From positions 286,077,744 to 286,141,743 of the forward strand of contig CM037878.1 in NCBI GenBank assembly GCA_021292165.1: a stretch of 64,000 bases of DNA, read 5' to 3'. The translations under genes were made by a program, and so were the position numbers. The notes under the pieces were generated by a model. It was not told where the DNA came from, ran no database searches, and worked only from the letters and a program-made list of their open reading frames with translations. Shown here piece after piece: positions 51,330-60,973 of this stretch (position 1 is the stretch's first letter; each line of letters starts with the position of its first letter). Source of the stretch: Shinisaurus crocodilurus (lineage: Eukaryota > Chordata > Lepidosauria > Squamata > Shinisauridae).

Positions 51330-51508
51330 CCTGTGGCTCACGCTGGCTCAGCTTGTCTGAGCGTGGAAAGCTAAGCCGGGTCAGGCCTGGTTATCACTTG
51401 GACGGGAGACCCCTCCTCTAGTTTCCTGCATTGAGCAGGGGGTTGGACTCGATGGCCTTGTAGGCCCCTTCCAACTCTACTTTTCTATGATTCTATGATT
51501 CTATGATT
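51330..51508 (+). repeat. 5S rRNA-derived SINE, copy 4 (best copy)
   Basis: Head: GGCCTGTGGCTCACGC, GGCTCAGCTTGTCTGAGCG, AAGCTAAGCCGGGTC, CACTTGGACGGGAGACC. These fall in the order of 5S rRNA: 5' end, GATCTCGTCTGATCTCGG-like region, box A, then intermediate element and box C. Junction: CCTCCTCTAGTTTCCTGC. Tail: GGGGGTTGGACTCGATGG, CCTTGTAGGCCCCTTCC and (ATTCTATG)n, the CR1 terminus. The CR1 tail suggests mobilisation by CR1 reverse transcriptase. Confidence 0.92.
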
Positions 51509-51511
51509 GGT

Positions 51512-51640
51512 GGGAGATTCAGGATGGATAAAAGGAAGCCCTTCTTCACACATATTACATAGTTAAATTATGGGATTCACTACCACAAAATGAGGTGATG
51601 GCCACCAATTTGGACGGCTTTGAAAGGCCAGCAACATTTG
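51512..51640 (+). repeat. CR1-like LINE fragment (plus)
   Basis: GGAGATTCAGGATGGATAAA, CAAAATGAGGTGATGGCC and ACCAATTTGGACGGCTTTG. It runs into a MITE right half (CCAGCAACATTTGGGGACCC, 51626-51666). Confidence 0.7.
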
Positions 51641-51663
51641 GGGACCCAAGGCTGGAGAACCCT

Positions 51664-51845
51664 GCTCTAGGGGGTTCAGGGAAGGGTCTCTCCCAGCCCG
51701 ACCTGGAGATGCCAGGGGATCGAACCTGGGACCTTCTACATGCAAAGCGGGGGCCTTACCACTGAGCTGCCACGGGCCCCTCCAGGTTAGATGGGCAGGC
51801 AGGGTCTGACCCAGCATAAGGCAGTGCCCTAGGTTCTTAAGGCAA
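51664..51845 (-). repeat. tRNA-Ala-like SINE (minus)
   Basis: GGGAAGGGTCTCTCCCAGCC, GGAGATGCCAGGGGATCG, GAACCTGGGACCTTCTAC box B, GCAAAGCGGGGGCC, then CACTGAGCTGCCACGGGCCC as the tRNA-like 5' end on the minus strand. Confidence 0.75.
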
Positions 51846-52308
51846 TACAAGACAAAGGGGATTGCCCACATTTCTATGCGGAGCCTACGCAACTCCTTCC
51901 TTCTTTCCTTTGCCAGCATTAATGATACATGATAGCGCCCACAACAGCACTAGAGAATCCAGACCCAGTCTAAAAGTTGGGAGTCAGCAGGATAGGTTTT
52001 CAGCATCTGTGGTTAAAAAAAAAACCACCACCCAAAACCAAACCCTGATGTATACCGGGTTCAAAGAGGCGACTCATTTTCCACTGTCTGGGCTCTCCTT
52101 TTGACTAACCCATGACTAATGAACATTTCATGATTTTTCTGGCTGGTTAAAAAATTGGCCTGCGTCTCTTTCTTTCATTCTTTTAAATTTTGATTACTTC
52201 TCCTGTGGAGGCACGACTTCTCTCCATGCTTAAATCTGCTTCTCCAGATACACCCTTTTCGAGGGCGCACACATAGGCCCGCATTCTTGTACTGTACTCT
52301 TTTTACAG

Positions 52309-52401
52309 CAGTGTTCTGGTGTATGCTATGCCATGCTGGCTGGGGCACGCTGGGAGTTGTAGGCCAAAAACATCTGGGGACCCAAGGTTGGAGAAACACT
52401 G
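52309..52401. mobile_element. hAT MITE (left arm deleted)
   Basis: 93 bp; CAGTGTTCT then jumps to the core GCCATGCTGGCTGGGGC, with a full right arm to GGAGAAACACTG. Duplication TTTTACAG (52301-52308) against CTTTACAG (52402-52409), seven of eight. Confidence 0.85.
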
Positions 52402-52439
52402 CTTTACAGGGAGACTAGCAGTATGATTCTGCGCACGCT

Positions 52440-52720
52440 TACTCAGAAGTACAGACATTTTAATTTAGACAGGCTTTGGGCCTGTGATCCACTCCGATTC
52501 TGTTACTGCTCCTTTTAACATGCTTTAGTGGGTTTCCGCCTTTAATTAATTGCTTTCATCTGCTCTTGTTTGCATGTTGTTATTTAACGGGACTGCTTTT
52601 ATCGCCGGCCGCCTCGGAACTCTAATGGCAGCATCCTTTTCCCGAGCGCTCTAATATGTAACCTCCCACAGGCTCATCAGGAAAGACTCTGCGCAGGATT
52701 GAACACTGCTCCAAAGAGCA
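52440..52720. other. Repeat-free island, candidate conserved element
   Basis: AATTTAGACAGGCTTTGGGC, GGGTTTCCGCCTTTAATTAA, CTTGTTTGCATGTTG, TTTATCGCCGGCCGCC and CCGAGCGCTCTAATATG. It includes TAATTAAT homeodomain-like sites. No frame or repeat. Confidence 0.4.
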
Positions 52721-52760
52721 ATGGTTTACTCAGTGGTGGCACCCAGTCTGTGTTGCTTGT

Positions 52761-52761
<1 letters not shown>

Positions 52762-52804
<43 letters not shown>
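52762..52804. repeat. (GT)n microsatellite
   Basis: An uninterrupted GT tract of about 40 bases. Confidence 0.95.
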
Positions 52805-52808
<4 letters not shown>

Positions 52809-53033
52809 CTGGGAGGTGGTCATCATCTTCATAACCTGCTCAAAAGCCCCCAAAGATGTCAAACTGGCTACTTTTTGGGAAAGTGAATGCTGGATGTATA
52901 TTTAATGGTATTTGCTCACATCCCACCTTCTCTGTCCTTGTCTGTCCCTCCACATTTCCCCATTGTCTGTTTTAGATTGTAAGCTCCTTGAGGGCAGGGA
53001 CCTGTCTACGTTGCCTATGTAATACTGTACAGT

Positions 53034-53172
53034 TGGGGTGGGCAGAAGGTGGATCTCCGGATATTTGGGACTTCCAACTCCCGGAAGCTCCTGCCAGCAT
53101 GGACAATGGTCAGGAATGCTGGGACTTGGGAGTCCGAAACATCAGGAGATCTACTTTCTGCCCACCCCTGGT
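53034..53172. repeat. Palindromic element GGTGGGCAGAAGG
   Basis: Left arm GGGGTGGGCAGAAGGTGGAT with CTCCGGATATTTGGGAC, right arm ATCAGGAGATCTACTTTCTG with CCCACCCC. The core AGCTCCTGCCAGCATGGAC resembles the hAT MITEs. A separate, unnamed family. Confidence 0.7.
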
Positions 53173-53315
53173 GTAAGGTGCTACGTACCGTGCCATCAGT
53201 ATTATCATCATCTGTTCTTACACTAAAGGCAAATTATCTTAAAATCTAGAGCAGCCTTCCCTAGCCTGGTGCCCTCCACTGGCCGGCTGGAGATGATGGG
53301 TGTTATAGCTAGGGA

Positions 53316-53935
53316 TGTCAGTGAAATCCACAACGGATTTTACTTATTTGTTATATTTATATCCCGCCTTTTTTCCTGCGACGAACCTAAGGTGGCTTAC
53401 ATAATCCTCCTCTCCATTTTATCCTCACAACAACCCTGTGAGGTAGGTTAGGTGGAGAGTCAGTGACTGGGCCAAAGTCACCCAGTGAGCTTCCTGGCCA
53501 AGTGGGGACTAGAACCCGGGTCTCCCGAGTCCCAGTCCAACAATCTAACCACTAGGCCACACTGGCTCTCACTGGGTTCCAATGAATTGGGATTTCGACG
53601 AATCCGACCTGCGGATCCCGCAGCGAATCGGCTTTTTCCGAGTCACATGGATCCTGTGAATCCGGTTTTTATATACTTTTTTTTGCGTGGGGGAGGGGGA
53701 CGGGATTTGCGCTCATTTGCAGCAGCTCTGATTTGTATCGGCTCAGGTGTGCATCAGCGCGAATGCGCTTATCTGCATTAGTTAATGCACAGAATGTGAA
53801 CTACCCTGAGTAGGATGAAATTCTGGTTGAAAATATCCGATCCTGCTCGTGAGCGGACGATGGAACAAAAGACACCGGACAAACTGCAAAACACACGGAT
53901 TCAGCAAAACTCACTCCACTCGTACATCGCTAGTT
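53316..53935. repeat. hAT-like element containing a nested SINE
   Basis: Left end TAGGGATGTCAGTGAAATCC, right end CACTCGTACATCGCTA. Between lie GACCTGCGGATCCCGCAGCG and GGCTTTTTCCGAGTCAC, shared with 33000-33310. A SINE (53338-53571) splits the left part. Termini are consistent with hAT but no target duplication is certain. Confidence 0.6.
53338..53571 (-). repeat. tRNA-derived SINE (minus)
   Basis: Tail TTATTTGTTATATTTATATC at the left, TCCCGCCTTTTTTCCTGCG, then CCACTAGGCCACACTGGCTC head at the right. Full length. Confidence 0.87.
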
Positions 53936-54372
53936 GAGCTGAAATGCTGCATCAACCCCATCGGAGTCCTCTGTTTTTCTCCCGGCAACTTCAGTCCAGA
54001 CAGGGCAACTGACGTGTCTGGGCTCATCTCGGAAGAGTAGCCTTTTAACCTCTCGCAAGCTTTGCCTTTGTAGCTGGGAGTTTCCTTCCCAGCCCTTTTC
54101 TGGATCCCCTTTAATCCTACCACCTCCAGAACCGGGAAGTCTTTCAGAGAAAGATCCCAGAAACAGGCTTTGGCTCTCACACACACCTTTTCCCCAGAGA
54201 TCTTTGCCTGCTTGGGAGGAGAAGAATATTATTAGAAAGAGGAGGAAGAAGGGGGAAAAGGGTGGTGGTGGAGGAGGAGGTGGTAGTGCCTGGGGAGAAG
54301 GGTGGAGGGATGAAAACAGAGAAGGGGCAATATTTGAAATCAAGGCTGGGCACGGGAGGTGGGAGAGGGGGG

Positions 54373-54373
54373 G

Positions 54374-54402
<29 letters not shown>
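54373..54402. repeat. (GA)n microsatellite
   Basis: A GA tract of about 30 bases in a purine-rich stretch (54230-54402). Open frames here are low-complexity. Confidence 0.93.
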
Positions 54403-54407
<5 letters not shown>

Positions 54408-54574
54408 CCATTTGCTAGGGGAAATTAGAACCTTTTCACATACATACAACATCCTGGCAAACCTGGATTTCTCATGGCAATCACGATCCACAAGCAGCCT
54501 AGACGATGGTTTTCCCTGGAAAAGCCCTCGTGCCAGCAAAGGCTGTTGGCATTGTGCTAGAGAGAGCTAGAGAG

Positions 54575-54822
54575 AGCCAGTGTGGCGTAGTGGTGAAAGT
54601 GTTGGACTGGGACTCAGGAGATCCGGGTTCTAGTCCCCGCTCGGCCATGAAACTCACTGGGTGACTTTGGGCCAGTCACTGACTCTCAGCCTAACCTACC
54701 TCACAGGGTTGTTGTGAGGATAAAATGGAGAGGAGGAGGAGGATTATGTAAGCCACCTTGAGTTCCTTGCAGGAAAAAAGGCGGGGTATAAATGTAATAA
54801 ATAATAATAATAATAATAATAG
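54575..54822 (+). repeat. tRNA-derived SINE (plus)
   Basis: GAGAGCCAGTGTGGCGTAG head, GGGTTCTAGTCCCC box B, GGGTTGTTGTGAGGATAAAA, AAGGCGGGGTATAAATG and an (AAT)n tail. One of the least diverged copies. Confidence 0.92.
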
Positions 54823-54904
54823 AGGACTCACACTAGTGCAACATCGTTTACGTTAGCAGTGGTGTCCAACAGGATACTGCCCTAGATAAATAAATGAAGC
54901 CTCG

Positions 54905-55190
54905 CTATGTTAAGGACATAAGAGGAGCCTTGCTGGATCAGACCAAAGGTCTACCTCAGTGTTCTCCAACCCTGGGTCCCCAGATGTTTGAAATCCATTT
55001 CAACCCTCCTAATGAGGGTTGGCCGGCTCACACATGCATATGCGTCACTTGATTTCTCCACCAGCAGAATGAGGCAACAGAAAGACGGCTGGTCCTCTAT
55101 GCGTGCCCAAAGGTCCCCAGGTTCAATCCCCATGTAGAGCTGGGAAAAAGATTCCTGTCTGAAACCCTGCAGAGCTGCTGCTAGTCAGTG
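54905..55190. repeat. CR1 scrap, MITE left half and SINE scrap
   Basis: GAGGAGCCTTGCTGGATCAG (CR1-like) is followed at 54956 by CAGTGTTCTCCAACCCTGGG, the left half of a CAGTG MITE, and from 55085 by CCAGGTTCAATCCCC and GAAACCCTGCAGAGCTGC, the tRNA-Ala-like SINE in plus orientation. Confidence 0.65.
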
Positions 55191-55290
55191 TCGACCAGGG
55201 GTGCAAAAGCCTGTGGCCTGTGGGTCGCATGCGGTCCCCCAAGGCCTTTATTGAGGCCCGGCCAGGAGTGGTGTGATCCCTCCCCCAGAG

Positions 55291-55468
55291 ATTTCATAGA
55301 TTATAGATTTCATAGAGTTGGAAGGAGCCTACAAGGCTATCGAGTCCAACCCCCTGCTCAATGCAGGAAACTAGAGGAGGGGTCTCCCATCCAAGTAATA
55401 ACCAGGCTTGACCCTGCTTAGCTTTCCACGCTCAGACAAGCTGAGCCAACGTAAGCCACAGGCTGCTC
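55291..55468 (-). repeat. 5S rRNA-derived SINE, copy 5 (minus)
   Basis: Read on minus: CAGCCTGTGGCTTACG, GGCTCAGCTTGTCTGAGC, AAGCTAAGCAGGGTC, TTACTTGGATGGGAGACC, CTCCTCTAGTTTCCTGC and the CR1 tail with GAAATCTAT repeats. Full length. Confidence 0.9.
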
Positions 55469-55522
55469 AAACAGATTGCTCTTTTCCCAGTGAGCGAAGA
55501 GCAATCGGTATCAGGATGGGTG

Positions 55523-55528
<6 letters not shown>

Positions 55529-55566
<38 letters not shown>
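55529..55566. repeat. (GT)n microsatellite
   Basis: GT tract of about 37 bases, followed by (TTTG)n at 55610-55633. Confidence 0.95.
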
Positions 55567-55568
<2 letters not shown>

Positions 55569-55702
55569 TTAACATGAAAAACAACATGTTTCATGTTTCT
55601 GTTCTTTCTGTTTGTTTGTTTGTTTGTTTGTTTTATTTAGATTTTGTTTTGGTGAAATTCACAATAAAAAATAAATGAGAAAAAACGTGTGTGCGCGCAA
55701 TT

Positions 55703-55740
<38 letters not shown>

Positions 55741-56160
55741 ATTTGTAAACAACCCCAACTGGCAAATGCCCTTGGGGCGGTTTACAATCACAAAACCACA
55801 CAACAACAACAACACAACCACAAATAAATAAATATGATCATACAACAATACAAGTATCAAAGTAATATGACATTAAGCATTAAAAACATGGAGGGCTCAG
55901 CAGTAAAATTAATAAAGCAACAGATTAAAGGTTAAATGCCTACTTAAAGAAGGACGGTCTCAACCTGGTGTCTAAATCTATATATAAAGAAGACACCAGG
56001 TAGATCTCGCTGGGAAGGGCATTCCATAGACCAGGGGGGGGGGGGCACCACAGAGAAGGCTCTGTCCCTGGTCGCCACCCGTTGCACCCATTATGGGTGG
56101 TGGCACCCAGAGAAGAGCCTCAGAAGGCAACCTTAGCAATCGGCCAGGAACATGTGCATT
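55703..56160 (-). repeat. (ATC)n microsatellite and LINE 3' end (minus)
   Basis: (ATC)n at 55704-55740, then CTTGGGGCGGTTTACAATC, an A-rich tract with AACAACAACAAC, GGACGGTCTCAACCTGGTG and GGGCATTCCATAGACC. GTGGCACCCAGAGAAGAGCC at 56100 also occurs at 14533. LINE 3'-region remnant. Confidence 0.55.
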
Positions 56161-56271
56161 CTTTGCTCATGAGCAAGCCCCGATTCCCAAACCAGCATCA
56201 CATGCGAGCCGTGGGGCCGAAAAGGTTGTGCACCCCTGGAATGGATAATACAGAGCCAGATGGGCCAAGGC

Positions 56272-56382
56272 CTACCTACCTCACAGGGTTGTTGTGAGGA
56301 TAAAATGGAGGAGGATTATGTAAGTCGCCTTGGGTTCCTTGCAGGAAAAAAGGTGGGGTATAAATATAATAAATAAATAAAA
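56272..56382 (+). repeat. tRNA-derived SINE, 3' half (plus)
   Basis: Begins at CCTACCTCACAGGG and runs to (AATAAATAAA). The tRNA-like head is missing. Confidence 0.85.
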
Positions 56383-56549
56383 AGGCAGCTTCCTAACTCT
56401 GAAGTGGCAAGGGTGGACTCTACCACTGCAGGCAGGGGGTGCCATTTTTTTTAATGCCCCCGCAAGTAAAAAAACAACAACCCAGCACATCAGGAGAAAA
56501 GGTTTCAGGCCAGCCTGCTCCTTGTTGTGCTGGATTGTTACTTGCAGGG

Positions 56550-56782
56550 CCAGTGTGGTGTAGTGTTGGACTGGGACTCTGGAGATCCAGGTTCTAGTCC
56601 CCGCTCGGCCACGAAACTCACTGGGTGACTTTGGGCCAGTCACTGCCTCTCAGCCTAACCTACCTCACAGGGCTGTTGTGAGGATAAAATAAAAATAGGA
56701 GGAGGATTATGTAAGCCGCCTTGGGTTCCTTGCAGGAAAAAAGGCGGGGTATAAATGTAATAAATAAATAAAAATAATACAT
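56550..56782 (+). repeat. tRNA-derived SINE (plus)
   Basis: GGCCAGTGTGGTGTAGTG head, with a short deletion before TTGGACTGGGACTC, then GGTTCTAGTCCCC box B and an AATAAATAAATAAAAAT tail. Confidence 0.9.
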
Positions 56783-57107
56783 CAATCTTTCAAGTAGGAA
56801 GCACTCAAACATGTGGACTCCCACCTTCATTTCTCCGTCTGGGAACTCTACCATTTCATGCCCCCCCCCCCCCGCCCGTGCATACTGGGTCTTCATCCCT
56901 GGCAGTTACATGCCCCCCCCAACATACTTCTGAAGCAATACAACAGTTCTGTGGTGGTCCATTCACACATGCAAGTCACTGTTGCATGTCACAGACACTT
57001 GCATGTATGAACCAGGCCAGCAGGAGTCGAATTCACGTGTCTGCAAAAATACAGGTTTGTCCCCACTTGTTACTCACATTTTCTAACTGTACACTTTAAA
57101 TAGCATC

Positions 57108-57200
57108 GGATAAAATGCAGAGGGGCAGGATTATATAAGCCGCCTTGGGTTCCCTGCAGGAAAATAGGCAGGATATAAATATAATGAAATTAAATTAAAT
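57108..57200 (+). repeat. tRNA-derived SINE, 3' end (plus)
   Basis: GGATAAAATGCAGAGGGGC, TAAGCCGCCTTGGGTTCCC and GGCAGGATATAAATATAATG. Only the 3' third remains. Confidence 0.82.
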
Positions 57201-58199
57201 CGCGGAGGTGGACAAATAAGAAGAAAACAACGTGAGAATCAGGCCTAAGAAGTCGAATTCGACACGTGTTCCCTGTGCATCGGTTGCTATTTATAATAAA
57301 TAAATAATAAACCGATGTCTTCCCTTTTTAAAACATGCTTTCTCTAGCTCCCTGCTGAGCTGGCCAGAAGACCCTTAATTTGAATGCATCCTCTTTTTTT
57401 TTTTCTTTTTTAAATCTAGAACTTCTGCAAAGTCCTAGAAAATAAAGGAGTCCTTTTATTTCAGGAAGGGAAAAACACACGCACACACAACTCTCCCTCT
57501 CTCTTCAGCAGACCGGCTGCACGCAGTATCCCTCCGTTTTTTGATCTGCTAACTCGACTGCAGTTTCTCTGGAAACCGACCCTTTAAGTTTCAAAGCACA
57601 CACACACACCCTCGGATCAGAGATTCCCCAACCCACCCACCCCCCGCCGCGCTCTCTGTTTCAGAAATGGGGGATTAAAATGGCATCCCCAAGAAAAGTA
57701 ACCGGTGTCTCCTTCCCCATCTGATGGGAGTTAACTTAAATGCACAGATCAGGTCTCTAACGCGGGTGTTTAGCATTAAATCCCAAGAATCAAAGGAAAG
57801 GAAAGGGGAAAACGCAGGTCCTCTGAACGTCTGAAGGTGCATTCAAGAGCTCTCTCTGCCCGCTGAGCGCTCGAGGCGACGGAAAGCGAGGAGCGCAACT
57901 TAAGCGAGGAGGAGCGCGCGGGCAACTTTGATAACGCTCACCTGTGTGTGTGTGTGTGTTGTGTGTGTCTGTGCGCGCGCGCCCCAGCAGAAAGGCCAGG
58001 GCTGGTTCCGGCAAGTTGCAACCTGGAAAGAAGTTCGCTCCTTTTCCCCCCACACACGCCACCGCGCCGCGGATCGCTTTGCGCTCGCAAGGTTTTTTTT
58101 TGGGGGTGTGTGTGTGTGTTTTTTTTGGGGGGGGGTCATCAAAGATCATCGAGAGTCCATACCTGGCAGCCACCGATCTCTTCCCCCCCTTACCTCCCC
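57201..58199 (-). promoter_or_regulatory. TSKU: Repeat-poor flank of the CpG island (TSKU first intron start)
   Basis: No mobile element is recognised. (CA)n or (GT)n tracts lie at 57599-57610, 57946-57968 and 58105-58120. Minus-strand donor-like sites occur at 57950 (CACAG|GTGAGC), 58162 (CCAG|GTATGG) and 58193 (GAG|GTAAGG), so alternative 5' exons of TSKU could end here. No transcript evidence is available. Confidence 0.35.
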
Positions 58200-59040
58200 C
58201 TTTTAAAAAGAGGAAGCAAAAGCAAAGAAAGGAATCGGAGAGTTTGCAAGAGAGAGAGAGAGAGAGAGAAAGGAGACAGCGCCACTCACCTTTTTAACGG
58301 GGGGGGGGGGAGGGTTCCCCTGCTTCCCCTGCCGCCTCCTGGATCAGCACCACCTTGGGCGAGGCGGCAGCCCGCGGGACGGCAGCGGCCCGCGATCCCG
58401 TCGGCTTCTTCTTTTCCGGCTTGCCCGGGAATCCCGAGGCGGCTCTTTCCGCAGGAGCAGCTGCGGCGGCGGCGGCTGCTGCCTGCCTGCCTCCGCGCCC
58501 CCAGCCTGCAATGGCCCCGGCGGCAGATCGAGACACACACACACACACGACACGACACGCACCGCACCTCCTGGTCCTGGATCGCCGCACTGCCTTTCGC
58601 CTCTGCGCCCAGGCTGCGATCGCACCCTCCCCGCCGCCCGGTGGACTGCACGGCGCACGAATCCCTCCTCCTCCTCTGGCGAGCGTGCCGCGTGTGCGAG
58701 CATGTACCGGCCGCCTCCCCAAAGGCACCAGCTGAAGAGCAGCCCTCTAGATCCCCCCCCCTTCCTCTTCTTCTTCTTCTTGTTCCCCCCGCGCCGCGGG
58801 GAGCGTCTCCAAAGTGCACCGCTCGGCCCTGCGCGTCCGGCGGCTTCGCAGCGCACTCCTCTGCTTAAGGGAGCGTCGGGGGAAAGGGCCATGATGGGGC
58901 GGCGCGCCGCCTTGCGGCCTCCCCGCAGAAGAGGGGCGGAGCGGGCGGGCGGGCGGCGATTGCGCCTCCTCCTCCTCGTCCTCTTCTCTTTCCACTCGCA
59001 GCTGCCCGCCCGCCCGCCCACCCAACTGGGGAGCCGGTAG
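58200..59040 (-). promoter_or_regulatory. TSKU: CpG island; probable TSKU promoter and untranslated exon 1
   Basis: CpG density is very high from about 58290 to 59040. On the minus strand the island ends in AAAAAG|GTGAGT (exon end 58290, GT at 58289-58288), a perfect donor. The only downstream minus-strand acceptor with a recognised exon is that of TSKU at 37656, so this is the likely first, untranslated exon with an intron of about 20.6 kb. Long open frames on both strands here are low-complexity, rich in R, P, G and A. An antisense or unrelated transcript starting here is not excluded. Confidence 0.5.
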
Positions 59041-59727
59041 ATTTGTGTTGTTGTTGGGGTCTGAATCAGGGTGTGGGGAGGAAGAAACTTCCAGCAGATG
59101 GATGCACATCTGTCGGAGGGTGGCGGGGGGGGGGGGGAAGAGAGAGGGAGAGTGTCTTGTTGGCTGTTTTCCAAGGGGCCCCAAGTGACCGCTCGCAGAA
59201 GGGCGGAAAAGGCCTTGGGAGCCGGGATGGGAAGATGGAAGAAGGACCTGTGTGTGTGTGATATTATTCCAGCCTGCCCCGCCTGTTTCAATCCCTGGGC
59301 TCAGTTCTCCAGGACGTGGGGAAGGGGGAGGGGGGCTCCCGAGCATGTGCAGAGTGCACCCCCCCCTCCACGGCCTTTTTTTGCACCACGCATCCGGGGT
59401 GACAATGCTGAAGCGTCCACCACGCGTGGCGGGGCTGAAGTGTGGCGCCTTTTCAAAAGGAAAAGGCCACCACGGCCCCCTTCTCAAACTTGGGCGCTTG
59501 CTTTTTGCCGTGCGCTCTACGTTGCTGGTGTGTTGTGTTTACTACAGAGCTGCCTTCGCCTGACACGGGTGGTTGGCCCACAATAACAAGCGTCCGGAGC
59601 GCGGTGTCTGGTGCTTGCAATCCTTACAACAACCCTGCGAGGTCCGTCAGTATTATTATCTCCCATATTGGAGATGGGTGGGCAGGGACTGAGGCTGAGA
59701 GAGAGAGAGAGAGTGGCTTGCCTAAAG
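59041..59727. other. CpG-rich flank, no feature recognised
   Basis: G-run-rich sequence continuing from the island. 59590-59720 (CAACAACCCTGCGAGGTCCG, GAGACTGAGG-like text and a GA tract) resembles the common CTCACAACAACCCTGTGAGG module of SINEs, heavily diverged. Confidence 0.4.
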
Positions 59728-60022
59728 TAGTGATGGCCACCAATTTGGAGGGCTTTACAAGGGGATTGGACGAGTTCCTGGAGGAGGAGAAGGCTATCTG
59801 TCAGTGGCGACTAGTCCTGCTGGCTATATGCTGCCTCCAGTATCAGAGGCAGTGTGCTTATGTACTCCAGTTGCTGGGGAACATGGGTGGGAGGGTGCTG
59901 TTGCCCTCCTGCCCTGCTGGTGGGCTTCCCATGGGTATCTGGTTGGCCACTGTGTGAACAGAATGCTGGACTAGATGGACCCTTGGTCTGATCCAGCAGG
60001 GCTCTTCTTATGTTCTGATGTT
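59728..60022 (+). repeat. CR1-like LINE 3' part (plus)
   Basis: TAGTGATGGCCACCAATTTG, GGGGATTGGACGAGTTCCTG, CAGTTGCTGGGGAACATGGG, GAACAGAATGCTGGACTAG and TCTTCTTATGTTCTGATG. Well preserved. Confidence 0.85.
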
Positions 60023-60660
60023 AAGTCCCCTAGCAAATTCATGGCGGAGGCGAGATTCGGACCGGGGGCTTCCTGAGTCACAGCTCAGGCTCATAGCCAC
60101 TACACCAGGGGTGGGGAACTAAATTAGGGTGTGTGTGTGGGGGGGTTCAGATGACCCCCCCCCGCCCAGCCCTCCATGGCCAGCGTCCCTGACATGATTT
60201 AGTTTTTGGCCGATGTGCCGGGTACATGATCCAAGTGGCACATAAGTCCGGACTGGGCTGCCTCCCCCATCGGTGGCGGGGAAGCCTGCAGGCCACGGAG
60301 ACGCCCTGACTGAGTGCTCCAGCCAGCTGGCTCGGCCGAGGAGACACTTCGCCCACGCCCAATGGGGAAGTCGTGTGGCACAGCTCAGCCCCCTGGGCTT
60401 TGCACGCTGCTACACACGTCGTCAAGGGGGGCTGGTGCGCAGCGCGCAAACGGACTTCCCTGGCTCTGGGGGAGCAACCCCTCCCAGCGCTGGCTCAGTT
60501 CCTCTGCGCCCCCCCCCTTATATGCATCTCTGCCTGCCAACTCCCATGACAGACGGTGGTTTGGTGCTCAGATTACAGAGTGGTGGTGGTGGTGGTCTGA
60601 CCAGGAGGGGGCTACCTTTCGTGATGCCCCCGCAGTGATTGTTTTAGAAGGGTTTACTTA
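60023..60660. other. No feature recognised
   Basis: Text at 60030-60110 (GGCGGAGGCGAGATTCGGAC, CACTACACCAGGGGTGGGG) looks like SINE and hAT scraps. The remainder is CpG-moderate and not identified; a (GGT)n tract lies at 60581-60595. Confidence 0.4.
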
Positions 60661-60663
60661 GGC

Positions 60664-60799
60664 CAGTGTTCTCCAACCTTGGGTCCCCAGATGTTTTTTG
60701 GCCGACAACTCCCAGCATGCCCCAGCCAGCGTAGCTGGCTGGGGCATGCTGGGAGTGGTCGGCCAAAAACATCTGGGGACCCAAGGTTGGAGAACACTG
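60664..60799. mobile_element. Palindromic hAT MITE, CAGTG subfamily
   Basis: 136 bp, CAGTGTTCTCCAACC to GGTTGGAGAACACTG. Perfect duplication ACTTAGGC (60656-60663 and 60800-60807). The arms share a GGCCGACAACTCCC variant with the 41909 copy's GTTGTCGGCC. Confidence 0.94.
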
Positions 60800-60973
60800 A
60801 CTTAGGCTGTCTGTCCAGAGCCACCCATTGTAGGGTGGTCCCCGGGCAGCAGCATTCTAGCAAGCAAATTGCTCTCCCCAACTCCCACGCACAGGGTCAA
60901 ATCCTCCCTCCTGTTGACAGAGTTTCGTCCTATACCCCAAGGGTCCCAGCTGCCTTAAAGTCTGCGTACCCTG

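Noticed and set aside
51330..51420. A 5S rRNA gene
   Set aside because: Only about 90 bases are 5S-like, with changes in the promoter and a CR1 tail; six dispersed copies share the tail. It is a SINE.
53911..54539. Minus-strand frames at 53.9-54.5 kb
   Set aside because: They overlap in different frames, cross a (GA)n tract and a hAT-like end, and have no recognisable domain or splice support.
58510..58735. Plus-strand frame starting MAPAADRD, like the ACER3 N terminus
   Set aside because: The similarity is only eight residues, then becomes (CA)n translation. The real ACER3 exon is at 7805-7907 with the longer motif and a donor. Chance match in a CpG island.
58344..59586. Long open frames on both strands in the 58-59 kb CpG island
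   Set aside because: They are rich in R, P, G and A, overlap each other in several frames, and show no domain. CpG islands lack stop codons by composition.
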